Source: Haloarcula marismortui ATCC 43049
GTDB taxonomy: Archaea; Halobacteriota; Halobacteria; Halobacteriales; Haloarculaceae
Length of the DNA stretch: 64,000 bases
NCBI RefSeq assembly: GCF_000011085.1
Contig: NC_006396.1
Location: forward strand, 434,001 to 498,000
Direction of reading: 5' to 3'
Under the pieces are notes generated by a model. The model ran no database searches. It worked only from the letters and a program-made list of their open reading frames with translations, and was not told the DNA's origin. This document shows, piece after piece, positions 27,032 to 35,021 of this stretch. Numbering within the stretch: the first letter of the stretch is position 1; each line of letters starts with the position of its first letter. Position numbers and translations under genes: made by a program.

Positions 27032-27507
27032 TGCAGCGACCGCAGGGAGCGAACCGGCATGTCGGGATTCTAATCAGGGAGGTCGTGCGCAGCGAAGCGA
27101 GCACGTCCGACCGTGGTTCGAATCCCGCCACGGCCGTTTTCCGGCGAACGACAGTGAGCCGTGAAAACGCACGGAGATTCGAAGCACGGAACGAGGGAGC
27201 GAAGCGAGCGAAGTTCAGGAGGTTCGAATCCCGCCACGCCCGCTTCGTGGTTTCTCGCATTCGCTCGAAACACACTCGCGGCCGTGGCGACCTTCGCGAA
27301 ACCTGCGGTTTCGCTCAGTCCCGCCACGCCCGTTCTGCGAGGATCGGACGCGACGAGCGAACGGGCACGGAGTTCGAACCCTGCAAGTCGCAGCGCCGAG
27401 CGAAGCGAGGCGACCGTCTTGCTCCGGTTCGAATCCCGTGAGACCCGTCGAGACGGGTCTCGCGTAGCTCGCAAACGCGTCGTGTTTGCTCAGTCCCGCC
27501 ACGCCCA
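27032..27507 (+). repeat. array of repeated tRNA-Arg 3'-end copies
   Basis: The 580 bases between tRNA-Arg and the next gene hold at least six copies of the tRNA T-arm/acceptor end. Copy ends are at 27136 (21 of 22 bases), 27242 (22 of 22), 27332 (last 14-15 bases), about 27382 (T-loop only, degenerate), 27447 (T-arm with altered acceptor) and 27506 (last 14). The first two follow the true end by 105 and 106 bases. Three of the T-loop copies (ends 27136, 27242 and 27447) are preceded by an AGCGAAGCGAG-type motif at 27091, 27199 and about 27400. Copies three and six are preceded instead by a hairpin plus TCA. No 5' tRNA halves accompany them. Serial integration or recombination at the tRNA end is the likeliest origin. 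Confidence 0.8.
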
Positions 27508-27587
27508 CTTTTGGAAGCAACAGCGAGCCAACAAGCGAACCGAGCCGTCGCCACCAGACACGGCACCTGAGATGCCAACGTATAAGT

Positions 27588-27601
27588 TTAGGCTTGCCTA
27601 A
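27588..27601. promoter_or_regulatory. candidate iron box (DtxR/Idr-type operator)
   Basis: TTAGGC-TT-GCCTAA is a perfect 14-bp palindrome lying between the TATA element (TATAAG at 27581) and ATG 27613. It has the length and symmetry of the TTAGA-N4-TCTAA sites at 2592 and 7459 but with G at position five, which resembles DtxR-family iron boxes. It predicts metal-responsive repression of the downstream oxidoreductase. Confidence 0.5.
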
Positions 27602-27612
27602 CTCCTGCTGAA

Positions 27613-29244
27613 ATGGACCGGGAGCCGTCCGAGCGGGCGGATGTCTGTGTCGTTGGGGCCGGGCCGGCAGGGGCACTCGTCGCGAGCCAACTCGCCAGCG
27701 ACGGACAGAACATAGTCGTGTTAGAGGCCGGGCCGCGGTTCGACAGGTCGAACCGAGAGCAGCAGATGGAAGAGGCAATCCGACCCGGCGACCACGGCTC
27801 CGTCTGGGAGATGGGCGGCGACCGCGACGCGTTCAGTGCGAGCGGCGAGCGGTACTACCCGCTGAACATCTCACGAGTGAAAGGCGTCGGCGGGTCGACG
27901 CTGCACTGGCAGGGGATGGTGATGCGGCTGCACCCCTCGGATTTCGACGGGAGCCACGACACCGACGATCCGGCATGGCCGATCAGCTACGACGACCTGC
28001 GGCCGTACTACGCCGACGCTGAGCGGGCGCTGGGTGTCGCCGGCGACGCAGACAACCCCTTTGCACCGCCGCGAGACGGTGCATATCCGCTGCCCGGGTT
28101 CCCGCCATCATACAGCGACTCGTTGTTTGCTGAGGCCTGCGAGCGGTTGGGCATCACGATGCACTCCGTGCCAAACGCCCGGAACTCAGAACCGTACGAT
28201 GGGCGAGGGCCATGCGTCGGCTACGGGACCTGCCAGCCGGTCTGTCCCTCCGGCGCGAAGTATGATGCCAGCGTCCATATCGAGGACGCGGAAGCCAGAG
28301 GGGCACGCGTTGTCGACCGCGCGCCGGTCCAGCGTCTTGTTACTGACACCGACGGACGCATCGAGGCGGCCGTCTACGCGACGCCGGACGGGACTGAACA
28401 CCGACAGACGGCCCGCGAGTTCGTCATCGCGGCAGGTGGCGTCGAGACGCCCCGACTCCTTCTCCTGTCGGCGAGCGAGGACCACCCGGACGGGCTGGCG
28501 AACAGTTCTGGACTGGTCGGCCACTATTTCATGGACCATCTGTTCGCCGGGGCAGGCGGGACGCTCGACCGTGAAACGCGCCAGAACCACGTCGGCTTTC
28601 TCACGAGCGAGTGCCACCAGTTCTACGACGACCCCGGGCAGGCAGTCGAGCGTGTCGCGGACAGCGAGACGGTCGTTGCGGCGACCGACGAGGCGCTGTC
28701 GCCGCTGAAACTGGAGTTCCTGAACTACGCCGGTCCGTCGCCGGTCGAACTCGCGCTCTCTGGCGAGGAGTGGGGCGATACGCTGCTGTCGAGCCTCCGC
28801 GAGAGTTACGGCAACAGCATCGCGATGGGCGGACTGGTCGGCCAGCCGCCGCGGAAGGAAAACCGCGTAACGCTGGACACGTCAACGACGGACGACCACG
28901 GGAACCCGGTGCCGGACATCAAGTGGTCGTGGGGCGACAGGCTGGAACGGTCGCTCTCGCGGGCGAACGAGATTCAACACGCCGTGCTGTCGGAGCTGGG
29001 CGTCGACATCTCGTGGACGGTCGGACCGGCTGACACCGGGCCGGCGTACCACCACATGGGCACGACGCGGATGGGGACCGACCCTGACAAGAGCGTGGTC
29101 GATCCGCAACTACGGACACACGACGTGGCGAACCTCTCGATTGCGTCCTCGTCGGTGTTCGTTACCGCCGGGTCGATGAATCCGACGCTGACCATCGCCG
29201 CGCTCGCGCTGAAGTGCGCGGACCACGTTTCTGAACGACTCTAG
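27613..29244 (+). CDS. GMC-family FAD oxidoreductase
   Basis: A 543-residue flavoprotein with an N-terminal dinucleotide fold (VCVVGAGPAGALVASQLA), the GMC signature region (VKGVGGSTLHWQGMVMRL at about 95), FAD-contacting IAAGGVETPRLLL and the C-terminal catalytic region YHHMGTTRMG and GSMNPTLTIAALALKCADH. It is close in layout to gluconate 2-dehydrogenase large subunits and long-chain alcohol oxidases. A Cys-rich insert GRGPCVGYGTCQPVCPSGAK (about 198-217) is typical of that subgroup and may hold a cluster or disulphides. The substrate is a sugar acid or alcohol, undetermined. A possible iron box overlaps its promoter. Confidence 0.85.
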   Translation: MDREPSERADVCVVGAGPAGALVASQLASDGQNIVVLEAGPRFDRSNREQQMEEAIRPGDHGSVWEMGGDRDAFSASGERYYPLNISRVKGVGGSTLHWQGMVMRLHPSDFDGSHDTDDPAWPISYDDLRPYYADAERALGVAGDADNPFAPPRDGAYPLPGFPPSYSDSLFAEACERLGITMHSVPNARNSEPYDGRGPCVGYGTCQPVCPSGAKYDASVHIEDAEARGARVVDRAPVQRLVTDTDGRIEAAVYATPDGTEHRQTAREFVIAAGGVETPRLLLLSASEDHPDGLANSSGLVGHYFMDHLFAGAGGTLDRETRQNHVGFLTSECHQFYDDPGQAVERVADSETVVAATDEALSPLKLEFLNYAGPSPVELALSGEEWGDTLLSSLRESYGNSIAMGGLVGQPPRKENRVTLDTSTTDDHGNPVPDIKWSWGDRLERSLSRANEIQHAVLSELGVDISWTVGPADTGPAYHHMGTTRMGTDPDKSVVDPQLRTHDVANLSIASSSVFVTAGSMNPTLTIAALALKCADHVSERL

Positions 29245-29819
29245 TCTGCAGATTCGGTGAACGCTGCTTTGCTCCGGCGAGTGACCGACCGAAGCCCGGG
29301 CGCGCCGTGAGCGAGCCATACGGCGACAGCGAGGCCGAACAGTCCGAACTGAAACAGGACGTACGGGTCGAACGAGAGCGAGGCGAACTGCTCAACGAAG
29401 GAGGTGTCGTTGGCGTACGGCGGCGGTGGCTGGAGCGGCCAGACGAGAAAGCGAAGCCACTGAAGCTGTGTCAGGTCACCGCCAAGCACCCCGATTACTG
29501 CTGTCGGGCCCATATCAGTCAGCGTGTGTACGAATGCACCGAGCGTGAACGCTGTCGAGAGGTCCGTTCGGCGATATCGGACTGCGAGCCGGTGTAAGAC
29601 TACGGCAACAAGGAGGAGCGTGAACAGCGAATGGGCAAGTGACCGCCCGGACGGCAAGACGCCGAACGTCCAGGCGAAGGGCTTGTCGATCAGGTCTGGA
29701 AACTGCGACCCCACCGCCAACGCGGTCAGCGTGGCCGCTGTCTGGCGACGGGTCGGGTCAAACTGAGTGTACACGACGTAGACGAGGTAGGCGACGGCGA
29801 GATGTCCCCACGGCCACAT
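29241..29819 (-). CDS. YdjM/DUF457-like membrane-bound metal-dependent hydrolase
   Basis: A 192-residue polytopic protein. Early helices carry the family acidic and histidine residues: MWPWGHLAVAYL, GSQFPDLIDKP and SLAHSLFTLLL, followed by GAFVHTLTDMGP. These spaced His/Asp residues mark the PF04307 (YdjM, LexA-regulated in E. coli) family of membrane metal hydrolases of uncertain substrate. Its end overlaps the end of the GMC gene by four bases (convergent). The gene belongs with no visible pathway. Confidence 0.75.
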   Translation of the reverse strand: MWPWGHLAVAYLVYVVYTQFDPTRRQTAATLTALAVGSQFPDLIDKPFAWTFGVLPSGRSLAHSLFTLLLVAVVLHRLAVRYRRTDLSTAFTLGAFVHTLTDMGPTAVIGVLGGDLTQLQWLRFLVWPLQPPPPYANDTSFVEQFASLSFDPYVLFQFGLFGLAVAVWLAHGAPGLRSVTRRSKAAFTESAD

Positions 29820-29903
29820 TGTGAACTGATATGCCGGATGGTGACTTGTATCTGCTGATACAGGTATGCGTGAGGAGGAAGCGGCAACCGAGATGTCGGC
29901 CGG

Positions 29904-30356
29904 TCAGTACAGGCCGAGAATCGCGCCGGCGTCAAGCAGGAGGAGGATTGACACAAGAGACGCCCCCAGCAGGAACGGCCGTGCGTTCCGGGCCGGTTCG
30001 CGCACCTTCTGCTGGTCGAAGCCGTCGCTGAGCTTCGACGCGCCAACCTCGACGAGCCCAGCCAGAATGAACCACAGGACGATCATCGTGATGACGAGGT
30101 GGCCGCGACCAGTTCCCGTCAACGACTCGGCGGTGTAGCGGGTCGCTGCCAGATGCCCACCCGTCAGAAACAGGAGCGTCGCACTCGCCCGGGACACCGT
30201 CCGGAGCTTCCCGGTAATCGCTGACAGCGGTCCCGGCGAAGAGTCGCCGTTCATCGCCGTCGGGAGAATAGCATAAGTCATGAACAACACGGTTCCAGCC
30301 CACAGCGCGGCGAATATCAGGTGCACCCCGAAGACAGCCGCGTTTACGACACTCAT
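29904..30356 (-). CDS. CopD-like membrane protein
   Basis: A 150-residue protein with four predicted helices: VFGVHLIFAALWAGTVLFM, SATLLFLTGGHLAATRY, VITMIVLWFILAGLVEV and LLGASLVSILLLLDAGAI. The first contains the conserved HxxxAALWxG pattern of CopD/PcoD-like proteins, and a later His (TGGHLAA) adds a possible copper or haem ligand. Members help take up or place copper at the membrane. Copper is prominent elsewhere in the window (copA, halocyanins), but this gene is far from them and unlinked. Confidence 0.65.
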   Translation of the reverse strand: MSVVNAAVFGVHLIFAALWAGTVLFMTYAILPTAMNGDSSPGPLSAITGKLRTVSRASATLLFLTGGHLAATRYTAESLTGTGRGHLVITMIVLWFILAGLVEVGASKLSDGFDQQKVREPARNARPFLLGASLVSILLLLDAGAILGLY

Positions 30357-30404
30357 ATGCGGCGGTTGGACGCGACCCTATTCAACGTCGTGGGTTCGAC
30401 ACAG

Positions 30405-31103
30405 CTACTTTGAGGAATCGAAGGCATCGAGCGCGTCCGCGTCACCTGACATATCGAGTTCTTTGACTGCGTCGGTGTCGGCAGAGATGTGCGTTTCCCG
30501 GTCGGTGTCGTAGTCCAGTTGGTCGATGAGGTGGACGAATGAGCCGGGATCGGGGATGAGGAAAATGCGGAGCGAAAACGCCACATCGCTCTCCTTGATG
30601 TCGACGAGCGAGTCGAGCACGATAGTCAGCGAGTCCCGGCGGACGTGCGAGAGGGCCTTGTCTGCAATCTCGGTCGCGTCGTCCTGTACGACCGTCGGCG
30701 TCCCCATGTTGATTGTCGCGTTCAGCGTGTTCGCGATGCCGTCGATGAAGCCCGAGGTGAGGATGTTACACATCTCTTGCAGCGCGGACTCGTGGAGCTG
30801 TGTGAACCCATCTTCGACACTGGAGCCGGTCATCAGCTCCGCGATCTCCGCGGCCGTCTCCGTCTCGAATGTCATCAGGAAGACGCCGTACGGCGGCTCT
30901 GTCAGCCGAACACGAGCGCTGTAGATGGTCCCGCCGCCCATCTCGGTGGCGATGTCCTCCGGCTGGACAAACGAGAGGCTCTTGATCTCGACGGCGGCGT
31001 CGACGCCGGCCAGTGTCGCCAGCGAATCGGCGACCTGCTCGGCCCCGTCCTGAATGAGTCTGGTGATGAGTGTGAGTTTCCGAATATCGATGAGAAGCGG
31101 CAT
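30405..31103 (-). CDS. cheC: CheC-family chemotaxis phosphatase
   Basis: A 232-residue CheC/CheX-fold protein. It shows a phosphatase motif in the first half, ESALQEMCNILTSGFIDGIA (about 105-124), where E-x-x-x-N is the pattern that dephosphorylates CheY-P. The second half has the weaker counterpart EIADKALSHVRRDSL. It acts on the archaellum switch signal. Haloarchaea carry several CheC paralogues, and this one is unlinked to a che operon, though the window also holds a transducer and a rhodopsin. The start at ATG 31103 (MPLLIDIRKLTL) is the first in frame. Confidence 0.85.
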   Translation of the reverse strand: MPLLIDIRKLTLITRLIQDGAEQVADSLATLAGVDAAVEIKSLSFVQPEDIATEMGGGTIYSARVRLTEPPYGVFLMTFETETAAEIAELMTGSSVEDGFTQLHESALQEMCNILTSGFIDGIANTLNATINMGTPTVVQDDATEIADKALSHVRRDSLTIVLDSLVDIKESDVAFSLRIFLIPDPGSFVHLIDQLDYDTDRETHISADTDAVKELDMSGDADALDAFDSSK

Positions 31104-31359
31104 TGCACAGTATCAGGACCTATGATGTGTTACCGTTTTCGGTGGCTGCAGGGTCGGCAACCCGACGGTGGGCCACCGTAACCCTCATTACCACTGACTG
31201 ACAGAGATTTGGTGGGGAGCGTGCTATTCCGTGTCTTACCCGTCATCGACGGGTTTCTCACGGGAAGCCGCCATCGAATTTCTGTGCCATACGCGCTGGG
31301 GAGCCACGGCCACGCCCGATGTGAGCACGCTTAAGCCGCCCCGTCCGTTTTGCACAGCC

Positions 31360-32442
31360 ATGGAACCACGGGACCTCTCCGCTCACACTGTCTATCGGGC
31401 AGGTCGCGGTATCGAAGAGGTCGCCCGGGAACTCGGTCTCGACCCGGACGACATGGTGAAGCTGGCGTCAAACGAGAATATGTTCGGACCGAGCCCGGAC
31501 GCCGTCGAGGCGATTCGCGGGTCGGCCGAACGGATGCATTCCTATCCGAAGGCCTCCCACGCCGACCTCGTCGACGAACTGGCGGATATGTGGGACGTAA
31601 CGCCCGAACAGGTGTGGCTGAGCAACGGCGGCGACGGCGCGCTGGACTGCCTCGCCCGAGCCATGCTCGACCCCGGGCAGGACGTGCTCGTCCCGTCGCC
31701 GGGCTTCGCGTACTACGCGATGAGCGCCCGCTATCACCACGGCGAGGTCAACGAGTACACGCTCTCGAAGGCCGACGACTTCGCCCAGACCGCCGACACC
31801 GTCCTGAAGGATTACGACGGCGAGCGCATCGTCTATCTCACCAGTCCGCACAACCCGACTGGCGCGGAGTTCACGACCGACGCGGTCCGGACTATCGCCG
31901 AGGAAACCGACGAGCAGACCCTCGTCGTTGTCGACGAAGCCTACGGTGAGTTCACCGAAAAGCCGAGCAAACGGCCGTTACTTTCCGACCGCGACGACGT
32001 TGCGCTCCTGCGAACGTTCTCGAAGGCGTACGGACTCGCAGGGATTCGACTCGGCTACGCGGTCGTTCCCGAGGACTGGGCCGATGCCTACGCCCGCATC
32101 AACACGCCGTTCTCGGCCAGCGAACTCGCCTGCCGCGCCGGGCTGGCGGCGCTCGACGACGACGAGCACGTCGAGCGCTCCGTCGACACCGCCGCGTGGG
32201 CCCGGGAGTACCTCTCGGCGGAACTCGACGCACCGACCTGGGACAGCGCGGGGAACTTCATCCTCGCGGAGGTCGGCGACGCGTCGGCCATCGCGGATGC
32301 CGCCCAGGAGCGTGGCGTCATCATCCGCGACTGTTCCTCGTTCGGGCTCCCCGAATGCATCCGTATCACCTGCGGAACGCGCGAGGACACGGAACGCGCC
32401 GTCTCGGTACTGAACGAGGTTATCGAGGAGGTTAAGGCGTGA
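31360..32442 (+). CDS. hisC: histidinol-phosphate aminotransferase
   Basis: A 360-residue PLP-dependent class II aminotransferase of histidine biosynthesis, converting imidazole acetol phosphate to histidinol phosphate with glutamate as donor. It has VKLASNENMFGPSP near the start, NPTG in SPHNPTGAEF and the PLP lysine in RTFSKAYGLAGIRLGY (about residue 223). ATG 31360 (MEPRDLSAHTVYRAG) gives the family N-terminus; the longer upstream frame has poor composition. Its stop overlaps the next start (GTGA), coupling it to the AK6-like kinase gene. Confidence 0.9.
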   Translation: MEPRDLSAHTVYRAGRGIEEVARELGLDPDDMVKLASNENMFGPSPDAVEAIRGSAERMHSYPKASHADLVDELADMWDVTPEQVWLSNGGDGALDCLARAMLDPGQDVLVPSPGFAYYAMSARYHHGEVNEYTLSKADDFAQTADTVLKDYDGERIVYLTSPHNPTGAEFTTDAVRTIAEETDEQTLVVVDEAYGEFTEKPSKRPLLSDRDDVALLRTFSKAYGLAGIRLGYAVVPEDWADAYARINTPFSASELACRAGLAALDDDEHVERSVDTAAWAREYLSAELDAPTWDSAGNFILAEVGDASAIADAAQERGVIIRDCSSFGLPECIRITCGTREDTERAVSVLNEVIEEVKA

Positions 32443-32945
32443 GAGTCGCCGTTACCGGCACTCCGGGGACAGGCAAGACCACGGCAGCGGAACACCTCGA
32501 CACAGACCTCGATGTCCTCCATCTCAATGACATCATCAAGGACGAGGGGTTTTCAACGGGCATCGACGAGGACCGCGGGAGCCTCGTCGCGGACCTCGAC
32601 AGGCTGTCGGAGTGGCTTGACAGCCGCGACGACGTGCTGTTCGAATCCCACCTCGCGCATCATTTCGCCGCCGACCGGGTGATTGTGCTGCGAGCCCACC
32701 CTGAAACCATCGTCGAGCGGCTTCGTGAGCGCGGCGACGACGATTCGAAGGCCTACGAGAACGCGGAATCGGAAGCGCTCGATGTCATCCTCGGCGAGGC
32801 CGTCGAGGAGCACGGGATGGAGTCCGTCTACGAAATCGAGACGACGGACCGGGACCCCGACGAGGTGGCACAGGAGATTCAGGCCGTCGTGGCCGGTGAA
32901 CGCGAGCCGAGTGCAGGGACTGTCTCCTACATCGACTGGCTATGA
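32439..32945 (+). CDS. AK6/Fap7-type adenylate kinase
   Basis: A 168-residue P-loop kinase starting at GTG 32439 inside the hisC stop. The Walker A is VTGTPGTGKTTAAEHL. VIVLRAHPETIVERLRERG is the family arginine-rich segment. The proteins are homologous to AK6/hCINAP/Fap7, which phosphorylate AMP and help the last cleavage of small-subunit rRNA. The short length without a LID domain agrees. The next gene overlaps its stop by four bases, so hisC, this gene and the phosphatidyltransferase form one operon. Confidence 0.85.
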   Translation: MRVAVTGTPGTGKTTAAEHLDTDLDVLHLNDIIKDEGFSTGIDEDRGSLVADLDRLSEWLDSRDDVLFESHLAHHFAADRVIVLRAHPETIVERLRERGDDDSKAYENAESEALDVILGEAVEEHGMESVYEIETTDRDPDEVAQEIQAVVAGEREPSAGTVSYIDWL

Positions 32946-33550
32946 CGCTCGATAAGTTCCGCCCGCTGGCCGACCGCGCGCTTGGCCCGTTCGTCAGCGC
33001 CGCCAAGGTGGCCGGCCTCTCACCCAACGGCGTCAGCGTCATCGCGTTTCTGCTGGCCCTTGGAGCGGGCGGAGTGTACGCCGTTGCGGCGCGGGAGCCC
33101 CTGCTGTATCTCGGTGGTGCCGTTCTCGTCTTTTTGAATGGCTGGCTGGACCTCGTCGACGGCGCGCTCGCGCGGGAACTGAACGTCGCGTCCTCGGGCG
33201 GCGACCTGCTGGACCACGTGCTCGACCGCTACGCCGACATCGGCATCATCGTCGGCCTCGCTGCCGGTGTGAGCCAGTGGGAACTGGGCATCGCCGCCGT
33301 CACTGGCGTCCTGATGACCTCCTATCTCGGGACGCAGGCACAGGCGGTCGGCCTCGACCGCGTGTACGGCGGCCTGCTCGGTCGCGCTGACCGGCTTGCA
33401 CTTGTCGGTGTGGTCACGGGCGTCGCGGCGTTCGTCCCGAACGCACTGGCCGGACTGACGCTGGTCGGCTGGCTGCTGGTCGTGTTCGCCGTCGTCGGCC
33501 ACGTCACCGCTGCCCAGCGATTCTATCACGCGATGCGGGCGCTCGACTGA
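32942..33550 (+). CDS. CDP-alcohol phosphatidyltransferase-family enzyme
   Basis: A 202-residue membrane enzyme. The catalytic motif D-x2-D-G-x2-A-R-x8-G-x3-D-x3-D is read in DLVDGALAREL followed by GGDLLDHVLDRYAD (about residues 75-105). Several hydrophobic helices surround it. It joins CDP-archaeol to a polar head such as glycerol phosphate, serine or inositol phosphate. Archaetidylinositol-phosphate synthase is my best guess but not proven. It is the third gene of the hisC operon by overlap. Confidence 0.82.
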   Translation: MTLDKFRPLADRALGPFVSAAKVAGLSPNGVSVIAFLLALGAGGVYAVAAREPLLYLGGAVLVFLNGWLDLVDGALARELNVASSGGDLLDHVLDRYADIGIIVGLAAGVSQWELGIAAVTGVLMTSYLGTQAQAVGLDRVYGGLLGRADRLALVGVVTGVAAFVPNALAGLTLVGWLLVVFAVVGHVTAAQRFYHAMRALD

Positions 33551-33713
33551 ACATCGGTTCAGCAATTGACGGACCGGCATCCCGCTGAGAACGACCAGTG
33601 CACTATTTATACTGATCAGCGTGGCGAATCCCCCGACACACCATGAACGGGGATGAAGCCGAAACTCCATGTCACAAACCATTAAATAAACATGTCGACA
33701 ATAAAGGATAGCG

Positions 33714-34841
33714 ATGGAACACAGTTACCGCTACCGTGCCTATCCGACAGAAGGGGTAGCGGACGAACTGGAACATCAGGTAGATATTCATCGCCAACTA
33801 TACAACCACGTCCGATGGGACTACACGAACAGCCCCGTGGATGCTAAGCCGAGTGAGTTCGACCAGAACAACAAACTCCCTGAGTGGAAGCAAAAATGGC
33901 CAGTGTTCGCGGAAACGTATTCGAAAGCCGCGCAAGCTACCGTTGCCCGCTTCCACCGCAACCTCTCGAACCTTCGTAAACAAAAAGAGAACGGGCACAC
34001 CGTTGGTCGTCTCAAACGGCAAGCACCTACCGATTACCGGAGCGTGACGTACAACCAGTCTGGTTTCGACCTCGATGAAAAGAGGGGCCAAGACGGGTTT
34101 GCGTACGTTCGCTTCAGCAAAGTCGGATGGGTCAAAATACGGTACTCCCGTCCAATCCCTGCTGATTCCTCAATAAAGGAAGCCACGTTCAAGAAAGAGA
34201 CTACCGGTGAGTGGTTCGTTTCCTTTGGGTTGGAAATCGACGACGCTAACTTGCCCGAGAAGCCCGATGTGGACTCACTCAACCCGAGCAACAGCGTGGG
34301 TATTGACCTCGGCATCTTGAACTACATCCATACCAGCGACGGGAAGACCGTGGATTGGCTCAACCTCGAAGGCGAATACGAACGACTCCGACGTGCGCAC
34401 CGCAAACTCTCGCGGAAAGAACAGGGGTCGAACAACTACGAGAATCAGCGAGTCGAAGTGGCGAAGGCCAAACGCGACATCCACCGGAAAGTACTGGACT
34501 ACCAGCACAAAATAACGACGTGGCTCGTCAAGGAGTACGATGCCGTGTTTGTGGAGGACTTGAACGTTCAGAGTATGCTTCGAGCGGATGGAAACGGTCG
34601 GAACAAGCAGGATGCGGCGTGGCGACAGTGTATCACTTTGCTTGAATACAAGGGCGATGTGTACGGTACGCACGTTGTGCAGGTCGAAGCGGCAGGGACG
34701 ACAAAAGAATGTGCGGTGTGTGGTGTGGAGTCATCGAAGTCCATCTGGGTCCGGGAACACTCCTGTCCATCATGTGGGTTTGAGACAGATAGGGATGCGA
34801 ATGCAGCGATGAACGTCTTGCAAAGGGGTTTTCTGAACTAG
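33714..34841 (+). CDS. tnpB: RNA-guided nuclease/transposon protein TnpB
   Basis: A 375-residue TnpB of normal length. The RuvC-like catalytic acids are in GIDLGI (about residue 198), VEDLNV (about 281) and DRDANAA (about 360). A zinc ribbon lies between the last two (CAVC and CPSC, about 334-352). The N-terminal half (YRAYPT, Lys/Arg-rich helices) is the RNA-binding wedge. TnpB proteins cut DNA guided by a right-end RNA and help the element persist. All key residues are present, so it may be active. Its A/T-rich codon use differs from neighbouring genes, consistent with a mobile origin. Confidence 0.9.
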   Translation: MEHSYRYRAYPTEGVADELEHQVDIHRQLYNHVRWDYTNSPVDAKPSEFDQNNKLPEWKQKWPVFAETYSKAAQATVARFHRNLSNLRKQKENGHTVGRLKRQAPTDYRSVTYNQSGFDLDEKRGQDGFAYVRFSKVGWVKIRYSRPIPADSSIKEATFKKETTGEWFVSFGLEIDDANLPEKPDVDSLNPSNSVGIDLGILNYIHTSDGKTVDWLNLEGEYERLRRAHRKLSRKEQGSNNYENQRVEVAKAKRDIHRKVLDYQHKITTWLVKEYDAVFVEDLNVQSMLRADGNGRNKQDAAWRQCITLLEYKGDVYGTHVVQVEAAGTTKECAVCGVESSKSIWVREHSCPSCGFETDRDANAAMNVLQRGFLN

Positions 34842-34960
34842 GGCTGGGATGGCCCGAATCAACGCCTGTGGAGACTGTAACCGCTACGGACACCGCTGAT
34901 CTTCAGCGAATGTCTGCAAGTCACGTCATCGAAACAGGAAGCCTGTCTACGTGAGAACAG
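34842..34960 (+). ncRNA. candidate omega RNA/right-end region of the TnpB element
   Basis: Directly after the tnpB stop there is a short region with CGCTGA-TCT-TCAGCG at 34894-34908 (perfect 6-bp stem) and ACAGG-AAG-CCTGT at 34934-34946. In TnpB systems the guide RNA scaffold spans the end of tnpB and its 3' flank, and the guide is whatever lies beyond the right end. By analogy the guide would be read from about 34960-34990. Confidence 0.4.
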
Positions 34961-35021
34961 GATTCCCCGCGCCAGCGTGCGCAGGGCAACATTCAAACCG
35001 CGCCCCGTCCAAGCCGTCGGT

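Larger units (their letters stand above)
33714..34975 (+). mobile_element. IS1341-type solo TnpB element (IS200/IS605 superfamily)
   Basis: An element made of tnpB alone with no Y1 transposase (tnpA) beside it. The left end is not sharply defined, probably within the A/T-rich stretch 33670-33713. The right end probably lies near 34945-34975, after two small hairpins. Elements of this kind do not produce target duplications or long inverted repeats, so exact ends cannot be set without comparison to an empty site. Confidence 0.65.

Noticed and set aside
27091-27507. Possible CRISPR array after tRNA-Arg
   Set aside because: The repeats are tRNA-derived, vary in length and composition, and the intervals differ (60 to 115 bases). 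No cas gene or leader is present.
27070-27778. Overlapping reading frames on both strands of the tRNA-Arg region encoding GVAGFEP-like peptides
   Set aside because: They are translations of repeated tRNA T-arm copies. Such frames appear in all readings and have no protein-like composition.
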